From Hyphodiscus hymeniophilus (lineage: Eukaryota; Ascomycota; Leotiomycetes; Helotiales; Hyphodiscaceae): 64,000 nt of DNA. This document shows positions 23,486 to 35,044 of this stretch, one piece after another. The position numbers and the translations under genes are program-made. The DNA lies in NCBI GenBank assembly GCA_016508695.1, contig VNKQ01000020.1, forward strand, positions 434,001 through 498,000, given 5' to 3'. Positions within the stretch are counted from its first letter, which is position 1. Each line of letters opens with the position of its first letter. The notes under the pieces were generated by a model that saw only the letters and a list, made by a program, of their open reading frames with translations, was not told the DNA's origin and did no database searches.

Positions 23486-25128
23486 CTTGCTGGATCCTGC
23501 TCGATTTCTGCCAAAAGTTGAAGAAGTCGATTCTTCGTCTGAACCATATACAAGAAGCGGAACACGATCTTCTGAGGAAGCCGTGGTGTCGTATTAAAAG
23601 TTAGGGTATGGTGGGTTATGGTTGATGCTTATCGTGGCTAAAATTCAAGGAAGTCTTTCTTCGTCCCCAGACAATGAGCGCAAAGACTTCAAGTCGCTCA
23701 CTGAAAAATTACAGGTTTATGATGGAAAATAGCATTGGTCTAGCAACGCTGAAGAGTTTCGAGGAGAGAGAAGGGGGAGGAGTGGAAGAACGAAGGAAGC
23801 CATCTCTTGACCTTGGCTTGGGAGCACAATCTTAGCGTGGGAGTGGGGTTGCAGAAAATTTTGGGATGATGGCAGAATATCTGCTGTGGTTGGTTGAGGG
23901 CTGAAGCTAGAGTCCCGTGCTCCCTTGTCTTCGCTTGTCAAGTGCGGGATGAGAGGTCTCGATCAGCTTTAAAGCGGCCAAGGCGACGGGCAGCGCCGAA
24001 GAAGCAATTCTGGGGGCAATTTTCTTGAAAACATGATTCGATGTGGCATCCAGAGGCGCAGAGGAACTGCCATCGTTGGATAGAGTAGTTAGAAATGAGG
24101 TGATAAGCATTAGAGAAGGAAGCGCCACGGGTCAAGGAAGGGAAATGTGTGGTTTGGGTGTGCCTAATTGGGTATGGAGGTAGTTCGAGGGAAAGGCTTG
24201 CTCGCACTCAAGTCACAAACGCTTTACTATCATAGTGTCGCTGTGTACTCTATTTTATAAGTGGAAGCTCTGAGTGCCTTCCGTTTCAACATTAAACAGG
24301 CAACACAAGCAAGTGCTCTGTAAAGTAAACAAACATTGCATGCAGGCTGTCAATCACATGTCGGCCGTGGTGGCAGCGTTACCTTTTCAAGCTCTGTTTA
24401 AGTCGTTGAAAGCCAGTCGATTGTGAGTTTCTCTGTTACTTAGTGTAATTTAACCCCCAAGCCAGATTCAAGTACACCGAGGAGGACTGAAGTTATGGGA
24501 TTACCTACCTAGACTTGGCTTGATGCTGTTCTGTCCTCGTGACTTGGGCAATGAATACTGGATATTGTTATCTGCTCTAAACTCCTGCTTAGGTTTACTT
24601 AGTTAAATACGGAAACTCAATGAACACATTCGACTTTACACAGATAAACATTACTCCCAAATCGGCTATTGACAATTTGACATACATATTACGTTTTAAT
24701 TAGTAAAGGCTAGTAGCTGAGTAAGTGTCTAGAGGGCAGCAGCTTTAGCAGGGAGTAAATGATCGAGTAGAAGCACTCCGGTGTTAAATCTAAGATACTC
24801 TTATTCAAAGCACTAATGTTTGCCATCCAGTCACTCTTTTCGGCCAGCTTTCTTATTGGTAGAAAGTGTCTTATTCACAGAGTCATCCGCATTCACACAA
24901 CCACTCGATCTCTCTCCGAAAGTATAAAAACCTCATAATTTGTTCTCAAAATCTTCTCCCTTTCTTATGTATCCGATACCAAGAAAGTAAATACCACTAC
25001 CACTAAGCAAAGCCCACGATCATCCGAGTACAACAAGCCTTGAAAATAACGAAGCCACAACATCCAAAGCCTCTTCCCAGAATCGAACTAATAAGCATCG
25101 TAAGACTAGCTGCGATAATTAATTGACA
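23486..25128. other. 1.6-kb intergenic region
   Basis: Short minus-strand frames at 23717-24207 are Ser/Pro/Leu-rich without motifs. It probably holds the transporter promoter close to 23486. From about 24200 the region is AT-rich and featureless. A TATA-like AAGTATAAAAAC lies at about 24919-24930, 200 bp before the small Cys-rich ORF. Confidence 0.4.
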
Positions 25129-25317
25129 ATGTGCGAGAACTTCTGGGTGCGCTGCTATCTTTGTAATACAGGCATGTACTTTGACCAAAGTCGATGTCGA
25201 GAATCAAAGGGTGGTACGAAGCCATGTCGCCAGGGTATGATGATGGGCGACGATCGTAGATATGTAGGAGTGTTCTGCCAAGAGTGTAAGGAAAAACAAC
25301 GTCAAATACGATACTGA
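25129..25317 (+). CDS. Small Cys-rich protein (possible zinc ribbon), tentative
   Basis: A 62-residue frame from the ATG at 25129. It begins MCENFWVRCYLC and ends with FCQECKEKQRQIRY, so two CxxC pairs frame the protein, with two further cysteines between (RCRES, PCRQG). That spacing suggests a small zinc-binding fold like those found in many short fungal hypothetical proteins. A TATA-like sequence lies about 200 bp upstream. It stands alone between the transporter gene and a decayed SDR gene. No family is recognised, and a chance ORF remains possible because of its size. Confidence 0.45.
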   Translation: MCENFWVRCYLCNTGMYFDQSRCRESKGGTKPCRQGMMMGDDRRYVGVFCQECKEKQRQIRY

Positions 25318-25734
25318 TAAAGACCATACGATACTGAACTTTAAGCTCGACCAATTTCTTAGCTTAGACGACAGATACCCGATGTCTTGCTTCCTTTAAG
25401 CTTGCTCCAGGCTACACAGCTAGTCTACATAGAATAGCGAATCGTAGAACTTCTTAAATAAGGTGCAAATACTGAATTAGTGATTGACATATGGCCTTTT
25501 GGGGGTCTGGCAGTGCCAATATTGTAATTCGCGCAATGTCTGAATTTTCGCTTGACAGATCGAATAATCTTGCATGAGAATCGACCATTGATTGATTCAT
25601 TGAATGCCCACAAATCCAATATTTCCAACGAACTCAACTTGAATTTCTATTACATAAAATGTGCATATCACGATCGCATCAACTGTGTGGCTACTGGCTA
25701 GTCGTCTCGTCTTCAACTCGTTCTCTCTTAGCAT

Positions 25735-26778
25735 TCTTCACTTGAAGTTCGACGATGCTTCGCCAACAGAATTGCGGAGAATAAAGGACTTGTATGTGTC
25801 TTCTCGGGAGCAACAAGTGGGATTGGTGCCGGCATTCTTGATGAAATGGCTGTCATGGTGCAATATTCAACATTCTACATTCTTGGCCGTTCGTAAATCT
25901 CGAGTCTCAGTTCAAAAGGCAAGACTAGTGAAGCTCAACCCAAAGCTCAGGCTTGTCTTTCTCGAAACAGAAGTATCGTTGATCATCTTCATTGATGCAG
26001 CTTGTAAGAACATTGTGGATGTAGAGAGCAAGATCGACTTCTTGTGTATGAGCCAAGGATGTTTCCCAATAAATGTGCCTCAACGTGCGTCTCATATTCA
26101 TGCTCTCTTCCCATGAAGCATAACACTGACAACTTCTAGACACGGAAGAAGGCCTTGACCTCTGTCTGGTAATTCAGTACTACTCCCGCATTAGGCTCGT
26201 ATCTATCCTCCTCCCTCTACTTCGTGCTTCTCCGCGTGGTGGACGCATCCTCAGCGTCTTGGACGGCGGACGCGAGAAGCCTATTATCACCACAGACCTC
26301 GGACTCGATAATCCCGCCAACTACTCCTGGAGCTAAGCTGTCGGGCACATCACCATGCTTAACACGCTGTCTTTGGCTTTCCTAGCTTCGAATGAAGCAA
26401 ATGAGAACATCACGTTCATGCATTCATTTCCTGGCCTGGTACGGACGGAGATTTTCGCCCTGCTCACTCCTGCTCCCAATGCTGGCCTAGTCTCGAGACT
26501 CTAACCGCTTTCATGGCGAGATTTGCCTTTTGCATACAGTATATCATGAGCACATCGGTGGCGGAGAGTAGTGCGAAACAGGCATATCTCTTGACAAGTG
26601 ATAAATTTGGACCAGGGGAGTGTTGGAGTGTTGATGAAAAATGTGAGGCAATTACCAAAACTGGTGTTGTGGAGGAGTACAAGGACGGTGGGTGGGGGAA
26701 AAGGTGTGGTATTTTACAGCCGGTGTGATTGAGAAGGCGCTTGCGACAAGCGCAAAGGTCCGAGTCTTGGTGGGCTAA
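25735..26778 (+). pseudogene. Decayed short-chain dehydrogenase (SDR) gene
   Basis: Remnant of a fungal NAD(P)-binding SDR read through shifting frames. In order: LVCVFSGATSGIGAGIL (cofactor motif TGxxxGxG-like) then YILGRS followed by TAA at 25894. A +1 shift follows into VKLNPKLRLVFLETEVSL and KIDFLCMSQGCFP. An intron at about 26081-26140 leads to EEGLDLCLVIQYYSRIRLV, LLPLLRASPRGGRILSVL and NYSWS with TAA at 26334. LNTLSLAFLASNEANENITF follows, then a shift near 26490-26500 into AYLLTSDKFGPG, and a last shift at G5 (26694-26698) into KVWYFTAGVIEKALATS, ending at 26778. No start ATG is visible. Four lesions in 1 kb point to real decay, although the last resembles a base under-call. Confidence 0.85.
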
Positions 26779-27067
26779 AGAGATGTAAGTGATTGTGTTT
26801 TCATGGAGTTGTGGCTTAAGCGAATAATCTGGCCAGAGGTTGAAAGAATGAACGAACGGCATCTCGTGCTCAGTAATGATGTGTGTTGAATCGGTATTGC
26901 TATTTTGTGAGATAATGCTGCAGATTCTGCTTACCTACCTTGCGCTCAATAACTCCGTTCAATGCTGCCAACATTACAAACCTTTTATTTGCCCGTTCTC
27001 GAATCGTTCTACGTTCAGACTGACCAACATTGTTCCATGCGAATTCCACCTTATTGGATAGTCGTCT
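26779..27067. other. Short convergent spacer
   Basis: It lies between the SDR remnant and the acyltransferase stop. A 60-codon plus-strand frame has no motif. No gene was seen. Confidence 0.4.
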
Positions 27068-28651
27068 TCAGCCCAGGAACTTTTTTAGGTTGGCTCCAAT
27101 GTGTTCCAAATCCAGCAAGAAGCTGTCATGTCCAAATAGGCTAAGATCCTCTCCTAATTCGACATGTTTTACACTCTTATTCCCTCCCTTTCTTAACGTC
27201 TCAGCGATCTCTCTCTGCTGCCAAGCAGGGAATAAAATATCGCTCGCAACACCCATCACCAAAGTTGGGTGATTCTTTAAACCCTTCAAACCCAGTACTA
27301 AGTCTTTCGGCGGCTCAGATGATGTCGTAACAGGCTCGTTCATATCAGTAGGTCCGTTTGACTCTGGTTGTTCCTCGTATGGCGAATCTGGGAGTGTAAG
27401 ACTACAAGAGGCGGCTGATTCCTGGTTTTCCGAGGAACCCGAAATGAATGTTTCGGCTTTTTGAGACCGGCGTAGTGCTGCAGCAGATTGATTTGAGGCT
27501 CCAAGGTCGAAGAGATCCATTGCTTTACTGACATAGAGTAGACTGTTCGCGTCGTACTCCAAGCAGAACTTTTCTCCCGCATGGTCAAGATATGTCTCGA
27601 TTAAGAAATCGGGACATAGAGCCGGCCTTCTGCTCGGATCCGCTCTTCGCCTTCCAAATCGATTCTCCCATTCCGGACCTGATCGATATGTAACAGTCGC
27701 AATCTCTCTTGCAAGCTTCATTCCTGCATGAGGCGGTATACTATCGTAATAAAACCCGCGATTCCATTTCGGGTCCATCATCAAAACTTGTCTCTGTGTA
27801 TGTCGCATTGCAATGCTGTAGGGATGACTTCTAGCACAGCCAGAAATACTCGCAATACGGCCCACTCGTTCAGGGAACAGCACGCCAGCTGCAAGAGACT
27901 GCATACCACCCATACTGGCTCCCACACTGGCGTATAACTTTTCGATCCCCAGATGGTCTAGTAGTTTGAACTGTGCCCGCACCATATCCTCCATTGTGAG
28001 GATGGGAAACCTAGTCGCATATCTCTGACCATCTGCAGGATCAATACTACTCGGCCCTGTCGACCCATAACATCCTCCTATAACATTCGTGCAAATAACA
28101 TGGTATTTATTAGTATCCAGGCATCCTCCCGGCCCAATGAACTTCTCCCACCATCCTGGCTTCGGATTCCGTTCTGTCGAGTGCGCGTGCGAGGAGGCGG
28201 ACAAGCCAGTGTGCAAGAGGATGACATTAGATTTGTCCGCGTTCAATTCGCCCCAAGTCTCGTACGCAACTCCGTATTCTCGTAGAACACCGCCCCAATC
28301 TAAAACTAGAGGGTCCTGGGAATAGTAGTAGAGTGTTGCGCCACTTGTGTTGTATAATGGTTCGGGGCCGCTCCTAAGAGAGCGCGCTTCGAGCGTGGCC
28401 GATTTGGTTTCTAGAGCGTCGAGGCAGGGGAATGCCATTGCGGGGTTCGAGGCTTCTGCCACGCCTGCTGAGGCTGCCTGGTGGCTTTTCGCATGAAATG
28501 ATCGGATTTCATGTTTGGGATTCGAGACTTTGGGAAAGGTGTGGGATTTGGCTGAGCTTGAGGTTTGTCGAATCCGGGAGTTTTGCAGTGTTCGCGAAGG
28601 CTGCCGTGCAGTTATCCGCGCTGCGGCGACAATGCTTCGAGTTGATTTCAT
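27068..28651 (-). CDS. MetX-family O-acyltransferase, probably serine O-acetyltransferase (CysA/Cys2 type)
   Basis: Alpha/beta-hydrolase acyltransferase of the homoserine/serine O-acetyltransferase family. It transfers acetyl (or succinyl) to the amino-acid hydroxyl for cysteine or methionine synthesis. Single exon, 527 residues from the ATG at 28651, the first ATG in frame. The N-terminal about 60 residues are rich in Arg and Ser with no acids, like a mitochondrial presequence. Family blocks are HTGLSASSHAHS, CTNVIGGCYGSTGPSS, the nucleophile elbow GASMGGMQ (about S246), and the terminal GHDSFLLDLEHIG with the catalytic His. The leader favours fungal serine O-acetyltransferase (A. nidulans CysA, fission yeast Cys2) over cytosolic Met2. 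Specificity is inferred, not seen. Confidence 0.88.
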   Translation of the reverse strand: MKSTRSIVAAARITARQPSRTLQNSRIRQTSSSAKSHTFPKVSNPKHEIRSFHAKSHQAASAGVAEASNPAMAFPCLDALETKSATLEARSLRSGPEPLYNTSGATLYYYSQDPLVLDWGGVLREYGVAYETWGELNADKSNVILLHTGLSASSHAHSTERNPKPGWWEKFIGPGGCLDTNKYHVICTNVIGGCYGSTGPSSIDPADGQRYATRFPILTMEDMVRAQFKLLDHLGIEKLYASVGASMGGMQSLAAGVLFPERVGRIASISGCARSHPYSIAMRHTQRQVLMMDPKWNRGFYYDSIPPHAGMKLAREIATVTYRSGPEWENRFGRRRADPSRRPALCPDFLIETYLDHAGEKFCLEYDANSLLYVSKAMDLFDLGASNQSAAALRRSQKAETFISGSSENQESAASCSLTLPDSPYEEQPESNGPTDMNEPVTTSSEPPKDLVLGLKGLKNHPTLVMGVASDILFPAWQQREIAETLRKGGNKSVKHVELGEDLSLFGHDSFLLDLEHIGANLKKFLG

Positions 28652-29065
28652 GATGGACTCCGAGGTTGACAAGAACACAGTGACGGTGTGACCGGGTCTT
28701 ATCGCCTCGAAGAACTCGATGTTCGCTCACAGTAGCCTTTGTCAGCTCGTTTGGTGTCTCGAAAAATACTGGTGATTAACATGGCGACATAAAACGTGAC
28801 TGGCAGGGGTCAAAAGGTGGAGAGGCTGTTCAGCCTTACGCTAGCGGGATGGATTAACTTTGCTTCCGGAGCTGCGTCATTGCCATCTGGGGATGCGAGC
28901 GGATGTAGGAGTATCTCACCCCTCTGAATCCCATATAGTTACCGAGCCTTGTTTAGCTACTCGACGTCAACTTCGTAACTGAATTTACCGAGTCTATCAA
29001 TCATTCGAATTCACCCCATTTTTGGATTCCTATTCCACGCAGTATCACATCACACCTATCACAAT
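28652..29065. promoter_or_regulatory. Divergent promoter region, 414 bp
   Basis: It lies between the outward-facing acyltransferase gene (minus) and the conserved gene at 29066 (plus). No specific element was assigned. Confidence 0.45.
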
Positions 29066-30383
29066 ATGGCCTGGATCTGGAACTACGTCTACAGTACGTT
29101 CTTTGGAGGTACCTCAATCAACGGAGGGTTACAGCCAGAGGAAGTCTATGAGCCATCCATCCACGATATGTATGAGCCATCAATCCACGATGTTCTTGTT
29201 GTCAAAGAAGCCCTGCACAAGAAGTCGACCCTCCCTTACGAACTTATTGATTTTATCGTGGACCTCGCTGGATATTGGCCTCATACAACCACGACTACCT
29301 CACAAGCTACGAACGTCACCACACGGCGCGGCGTTGAACAAGAAAAGTTTATTGTAAGAACAGTCAATTCACTTAAGGAAATTTCTTGCAGGCCGTCATC
29401 CTCGTCATAAACTCTACTGACTGGGAGTAGCTGAGATCCTATCCACTTGGCTATATTCCACCCACGCCCAATGATTCTTCCCAAGCAAGGAATATGGCTC
29501 TCAAGAGCCCAGATACATACTCAACCGAGCAACCGAAACCATGGCCAGCCTTACACGAGTTTCATGACGAATCGACTGAAGAGGTCCTATCCAACTGGCA
29601 ATTAAGTTCTCTTACCAAAAGCGATCATCCATGCCGTAAAATTGTCTTTACTATCAAGAGTCGTGATCAGGGTTGGGGCGGACAAGTTGGTCAGATGGGC
29701 GGATATGAAGGCTCTTACAGCGTATGTATTTGTACATTCGTTTTTTGCCCTGAGAGAATTGCTCATTCTGTACTCCATCTGATCTCGGCACAACCCTTTG
29801 CAATACAGATTTCCTCCTTTTGCTTGAAAAGCCCCTTTTTTGGAGAAATGCTGATTTACCGTATGTCCAGTGGTTTGAGGCTGGTTTGGAAAGGATGACG
29901 GCGTGTCGACAAGGTAGGGTGAGACACTCGAACTCCATTGCAGAGACCGCGGATAAAGTTCCATTCCCACAATTCGAATTGGAAAGTGATCTCCATTCAT
30001 TGCCAGCTGAGCGATCGAATCCTCTAATCTGTAGTCTCCAAACTATCATACCTTCTACAGCAGCGCAGCAAGATCTAAGTACACCCGATTCTTTCCATCA
30101 CGATATGTTGCCCTCCCCGAATTTGACTATACAGAAGAACGTCGTTGCCTCGCCCCAAACTACGGAACATAAAGTCGTTTGGTCGTGCAATGATAGCGTC
30201 GTTCCCGATTCACTTGATGCAGTTGATATAGGAAAGCTAGGCAGAGGACGAGACAGTGCCAATGGAGAGTTTGTAAGCAACTTAAGGCTTGGAGATATCG
30301 TTACGGTTTGGGCAAAAGCGAGATTCGCCGGTTGGGCAAACCATGTCGAGAAGGTCAAAATCGATGTTTATTGGGCTGTGTAG
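29066..30383 (+). CDS. Conserved fungal protein of unknown function
   Basis: Three exons (29066-29353, 29431-29721, 29871-30383) give 363 residues with exact phase. Blocks that look conserved in ascomycete hypothetical proteins: LPYELIDFIVDLAGYWPH near residue 60, LRSYPLGYIPPTPND, KIVFTIKSRDQGWGG, YEGSYSWFEAGLERM and a C-terminal LRLGDIVTVWAKARFAGWAN then VEKVKIDVYWAV. The repeated Trp/Gly and beta-strand pattern at the end suggests a beta-sandwich, but no named domain is recognised. Residues 28-43 are a perfect-frame duplication of the octapeptide YEPSIHDM/V. Function unknown. Confidence 0.82.
29147..29194 (+). repeat. 24-bp tandem duplication inside a CDS
   Basis: Two adjacent 24-bp units (29147-29170, 29171-29194), nearly identical, encode YEPSIHDM and YEPSIHDV in the N-terminal part of the conserved protein. 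Recent in-frame slippage is likely. Confidence 0.8.
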
Positions 30384-31261
30384 GAGCATGGAGTGAGATA
30401 TTAAAGTTTCGGGGATAGCTGGTGGGGTTTGGGGATCTTTATACCATGGCACACATTGCTGAGTTGTCTGGTGTTTGGTTGTGAACTCGGAGTCTACAAT
30501 GAAAAACATGATTACGATTACGATTCCGATTTCGAGTTACAAGATTTCCATACTTAAAGTATACTTTACCAGTTCAACAAACTTACTCTGTTCATCACAG
30601 CCACAACTCCCTAAGCTTCAAGTGAAAAGAGCTCGATTCCATGGCCGTTGCTCCAAATAAATCCAATGCTGACACTTATCTTTTCTTTTGTTCTCGCATT
30701 TTCTTTTTTCTCCTAATTCATGTCTTGTGGTCGCCATGAATCCTTCAGATGGCGCACCATAGTAAACAATCGTGGGCGATCCCATTCTTGCCTGCTTGGC
30801 GACCCACCCCCGTTCCTACTCAACCTCCTTGGCCGCACCGATAAACTCCCACTTTCTGGCCTCAATGCCCATGGCTTCCACAGGAGTCTCTATTTGACTT
30901 CTTTAGTAAGCAACCAGGAGGACAGGACTTTTTGGCCCGTGTCAGTCATGATTTTAGCAGCACCAATCAGGCCTCCGTCCAGCGAGGATGAATTAGCCAA
31001 GTTCGGAAAAGTATTCCCATATTCTGTCAGTCGAGTCCTCGTGGCAGCTCCACGATGCGATAACGATCACGTTATGCCTCCTTAAGTACCGAGTGAGTCT
31101 TGGTATAATGGTATTAGGAGAGTCTCAAAGACTCGAGTCTTCTTGCCGTACTGTAGTACAGTACGTGAACCAAAGGTTGATGCTAGTCCACTTCACTCAT
31201 ATTTGCTGCGTCTGCCACAGAATTGAGGAGACCTTTCGTCACGAAGACTTTCTTCTCGATC
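30384..31261. other. Intergenic, 0.9 kb
   Basis: The plus-strand frame 30720-31085 (121 codons) has no motif and no coding-like conservation that I can see. The right part must hold the promoter of the 2OG-oxygenase gene. No gene is called. Confidence 0.4.
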
Positions 31262-32845
31262 ATGCCTTCATGTGCAATTTCCCCCTTGCCCGAGGACGAC
31301 ATTTTTGATCCTAAAGTAAGTACACACCCGTCTCTTGCTTGCATGCAAAATACTGAGGACCCGTCTCAGGTTCATCTTGCCTATGAATCCCCGGCGCAGA
31401 AGATCACGATGGATGAGCTGCGACTTGCTGCGACTCCAACGTCATCGCCTGTAGCTGGAACTTTGCCATTTAGACTTTGTTCACATGAAGGCGTACTGGC
31501 GTATCGAAGAGCACTCTTCAATTCCAGAATCATTGACGCTTGTGGGGCCTCTCCAGCACCAGGAACTCTAGTTTTGAGAGGTGCAGCAAAGCTCTCGAAG
31601 TTCATCAATGACTTTTGGACGCATGAAGAGACGACGAGAATCATGTCGGAGGCAATCGGAATACCATTATCTATCATTATGCCTCTGGAAATTGCTCATA
31701 CCAATATTCAGGCTCAAGGCACTGACGTAGAAGGGATGAAAGCTGCGCTGAAACCGGAACCATCATCAGTGAAACTTGAGCTCTCAGATGCTGAGAAGAA
31801 TTATAATCCTTTAGACGAACGTAGCATAATTCCGTGGCAGTACGTGAAGATAGCCTTTATATCCACATTCATGACTGATGCATCAACTTCGATAGCTACG
31901 ATTCGTATCCATATGTCTGCGTCCTGATGATCAGCGACACGAATGGCATGGTTGGAGGCGAGACATATATCAAGGGAGGAGATGGAAATATTTCAAAGGT
32001 TGGTCACATTTTCCTCTATTATGCCAGTGCTAAGAGTGTTCCCTAAGGTCGATGGACCTAAGATGGGATTTGCATGTGTCTTACAAGGAGGCGAGGTCGA
32101 ACATATGGCTGCTCGTGCTGTTGGTGTAACGGAACGCATCACGACAATTACTTCTTATCGAGCCAATGTTCCAAACCTCTATGATTCTAGCTACCTCGCC
32201 AATTTGAGGCCGTACTCAAAACTGGATGACCTTTACTCCGAATGGGCGATGTACCGTTTGGAGAAAATGAAAGAGGAAGTAGAGGCGCTGCAAAACAAAA
32301 TAAGAATATCAGGAGTTGATACTGATGAGTTTGAAACTTTTGCAAATCTGCAAGTTGAATATTTGCAGCGCTCAGCAGCTCAGCTAGTTCCGAGGGATTT
32401 TCATAAGAAGACTTTAGCGAAGCACGGGTCGGAGATCTATCATTCTTGTCCAGGGGTCTGGAAAACGGTGCAGAGCTTTCCGGAATTCGAGGCTCTGTCT
32501 TCAGGTCCAAAAAGCTTCACATGGATGCCGGAAAGTTCTAAATGGTTGGATTATTACAGGTCTGTTGCAGCTCTCCGAGCGGGACGAATACTTGATAGCG
32601 AGCGGGGTCGGGCGAAATGGCCACATGAGCGTCATTACACGATGGGTGATGAACTACTTCGTCAAGGGCTGAGGGAACATTTTCTTGACTGGTTGGATGT
32701 TACAGGTTTGTATGATATGTACCTCATTCGGCGATCTGGTCCGATCAGTTCACCAAATGGCATAATACGCAAAATAAGTGCAATGTTGGCAAGCATGGTG
32801 TTCTATACGATGGAAGCAGGCAGATCTGCTCGTCATTTTATCTGA
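31262..32845 (+). CDS. Fungal 2-oxoglutarate/Fe(II) oxygenase-like protein
   Basis: Four exons (31262-31315, 31370-31839, 31896-31998, 32048-32845) give 474 residues. The iron-binding HxD (about H175, D177) is created by splicing: exon 2 ends PW-CA and exon 3 supplies C, giving PWHYDSYPYVCVLMISDT. VGGETYIKGGDG follows, then LQGGEVEHMAARAVGV with the second His (about H228) and an Arg in ERITTITSYRA that could bind 2-oxoglutarate. The pattern fits a fungal family of about 400-500 residues with the jelly-roll fold and a helical C-terminal extension. The substrate is unknown. The frame is open upstream only from TTG, so the ATG at 31262 is used. Confidence 0.85.
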
Positions 32846-33367
32846 AGTTTATGGTACCGTTGTGTTGCCGCAATGAGTATTAAAGCGAAATAACACGAAT
32901 TGGTGATCCACACGTGTCAACTGATAACTCATTGCGGAGGAGTTTAATAGTAACACTTGATTCTTAGATAGGCAATGACCTAGGCGAGGGTGTAAACGAA
33001 TTCTGATTTGCGAAACCCCTAGCTGGAGATATTTTCCGAGATATGTCCACCCTACAAGAATGTAACTCAGTTCCCTGACTCTTGAGCTTTGCTCAAACGT
33101 GATCCATTAAGCATTTGCGACTGTTCCCTAGAAACAAGCAGAGGTTATAGCCTGATTTCTTGAATGTCACCTGCTCATACTGTGGCCCCGGTAATTTGGA
33201 CTCCCCAAGTCTCAAAGGCGGCCAATAATCATTACTGAAAATCTAGAGTGACATATCGCAAATGGATAGTTGTTGTGAAACTCGTAAGACCACACAATAC
33301 TTTGCTGCCAGCGTTGTACTTTTGTACTTCTTGCAAGAATGTCATTAATCTTTGCATCACTCGAGGC
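32846..33367. other. Convergent spacer, 522 bp
   Basis: It lies between the stops of the 2OG-oxygenase gene and the minus-strand unknown gene. No gene or repeat was seen. Confidence 0.4.
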
Positions 33368-34675
33368 TCAGGTCAAGGCACTATCTCGAATCATCCTTTC
33401 CCTACCTCGCTTGCCCAGTTCTTTCTCAAGCACTTTCCACTTCTCAACGAATGTCGATCGATCCCAATTATCCGGCCATCCACACTCCTCATAAAGCGCA
33501 AAAATGGAGCCTTGCTCGTCTTGCATCTGCATTTGATATGAGCAATCTTTTGCACTAATCAGTGGAAAGGTCACTAATCACATTTTCATAATACCAATTC
33601 AGGCTTTTCTCATGTTTCGCATTCGCAAAATCGGGATCAGAATGATATGCATCCATGAGTGGCGCACGATGCAATGGTCGATAGCAATCAATGAGCGTGC
33701 GTATGTATTCTGCGGCAGGAACCAGAGGAGCCTTGTGGTACTCAAGAGGACCTGATCCCTCCTCCACATCTGCATGACGCTTATACTCGATGCCTTGTTT
33801 AGGAGCTCCGTTCATTGGTGTGTAAGCTCGAATAACACCTATTCTCCAATCAGTATTCTTCCACGGCTACCATACTCTGCAGAAGGGATACCTAATCTGG
33901 TGTCAAGAACAATCGACCAGCCATCCCTATTCCTAGGTCCCACAAGTGGCAATATCCACGGATCGATAGGTGCTTTATACTGATCATACCCAACATGTTG
34001 CCTCGCTCCCTTCAAGTCTTTCTCTTTAGTGTAAGTATAAAAGGTCGAGTCGGGGACGATCATTCTGTCGCGGTTCGCATCAGTCATCACGTACGGCAGC
34101 TTCTGCATCAGCTCCACTACCGCCAGGTCATATCCAAGTCCTTTCGCTAACTCAATATCGACCGCAGGGTCTGTATGCGGGGCTTTCTTTACAGCAACTA
34201 ATGGCCAATGTGCAATTTCAACAAGCAGCTCGTAGAACTCCGTCAATAACGCCACAACTTCACCAGCATCATACGCAGCGGCAGCCTTCTTTTCCTCCCA
34301 ATCTAACGCCTTTAACTGCTCTTGAAACTCTTTTTCCTGAGCGCGTTCCTTCTCTGAAGGTGTCGGAGAAGGTCGCCAGGCGTTTTCTTCTAGGTCACGT
34401 GCTAAGTATTGAAGTTCTTCATCGTCGATATCCTGGTCCAATGGCTCGGTAATGTCTTGGGAAGAGCCAGCTTCTTCTTCCTCATCATCATCAGAGTCTT
34501 TAGATGGCGAATAATACGTCCCTTCGTCGTCGGCATCCTGAAGGTCGAGATCGCGAATGCTGGTTGAGCCCTTAAGACGCTGTCGTTCTGCTTCAAGCTC
34601 GCGTTGTTTTATGGCGAGCAGAACGCCTGGTTGCTCGAAAGGCCATTGCGGTGGGGACAGTGGTGGCTTGGGCAT
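33368..34675 (-). CDS. Conserved fungal protein of unknown function, acidic N-terminal half
   Basis: Three exons (34675-33892, 33838-33582, 33526-33368) give 399 residues. The first about 110 residues are low-complexity and acidic (SDDDEEEEAGS) after a short Pro-rich start. A charged helix follows (EKERAQEKEFQEQLKALDWE). The C-terminal two thirds look folded: GEVVALLTEFYELLVEIAHW, DPWILPLVGPRNRDGW, RAYTPMNGAPKQGIEYKRH, LIDCYRPLHRAPLMDAYHSD and FALYEECGWPDNWD. No known domain was recognised. Splice phases close exactly, which supports a real gene. It is divergent from nothing close and lies between two unrelated oxygenase genes. Confidence 0.78.
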
Positions 34676-35044
34676 TTTGTTTTGGTGAACGGATCTGAAG
34701 AAAGCATGAACTCGGAGATAAATTGGCTTGGTCCACTAGGCCTGCCCCTGCAATTTACAAACGAGCTCACGTGGATTACCTTACCACTTGCTGTCCTTCA
34801 CTACGTAACCTGGGGCCTTGGTCATCTGGGTGGAAAAGAAATATGAAGTATAGATGTAGTATACGACTTTATGTCATACCTCCTTGAAATCAAAAGAGCA
34901 GTCAGAGCGATTAATGTTAGAACACGTGATATTCGAGACGGTTGATTTACCCGTTTAATACTCTGGATTAATGACGTTAAACTCCAACTGTTCCTGATAC
35001 AATGATACAATGTCCAGTGCTTGGCAGAGACTCAAGCCAATTAC
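34676..35044. other. Spacer with promoter of the minus-strand unknown gene
   Basis: It covers the region upstream of the unknown gene and downstream of the prolyl-hydroxylase gene, both on the minus strand. No element was assigned. Confidence 0.4.

Noticed and set aside
30720..31085. 121-codon ORF between the conserved gene and the oxygenase gene
   Set aside because: No domain, no supporting splice structure and composition like the surrounding spacer.
31836..31850. Oxygenase lacking its catalytic His (PWQ)
   Set aside because: The intron splits the codon, and the spliced product has PWHYD.
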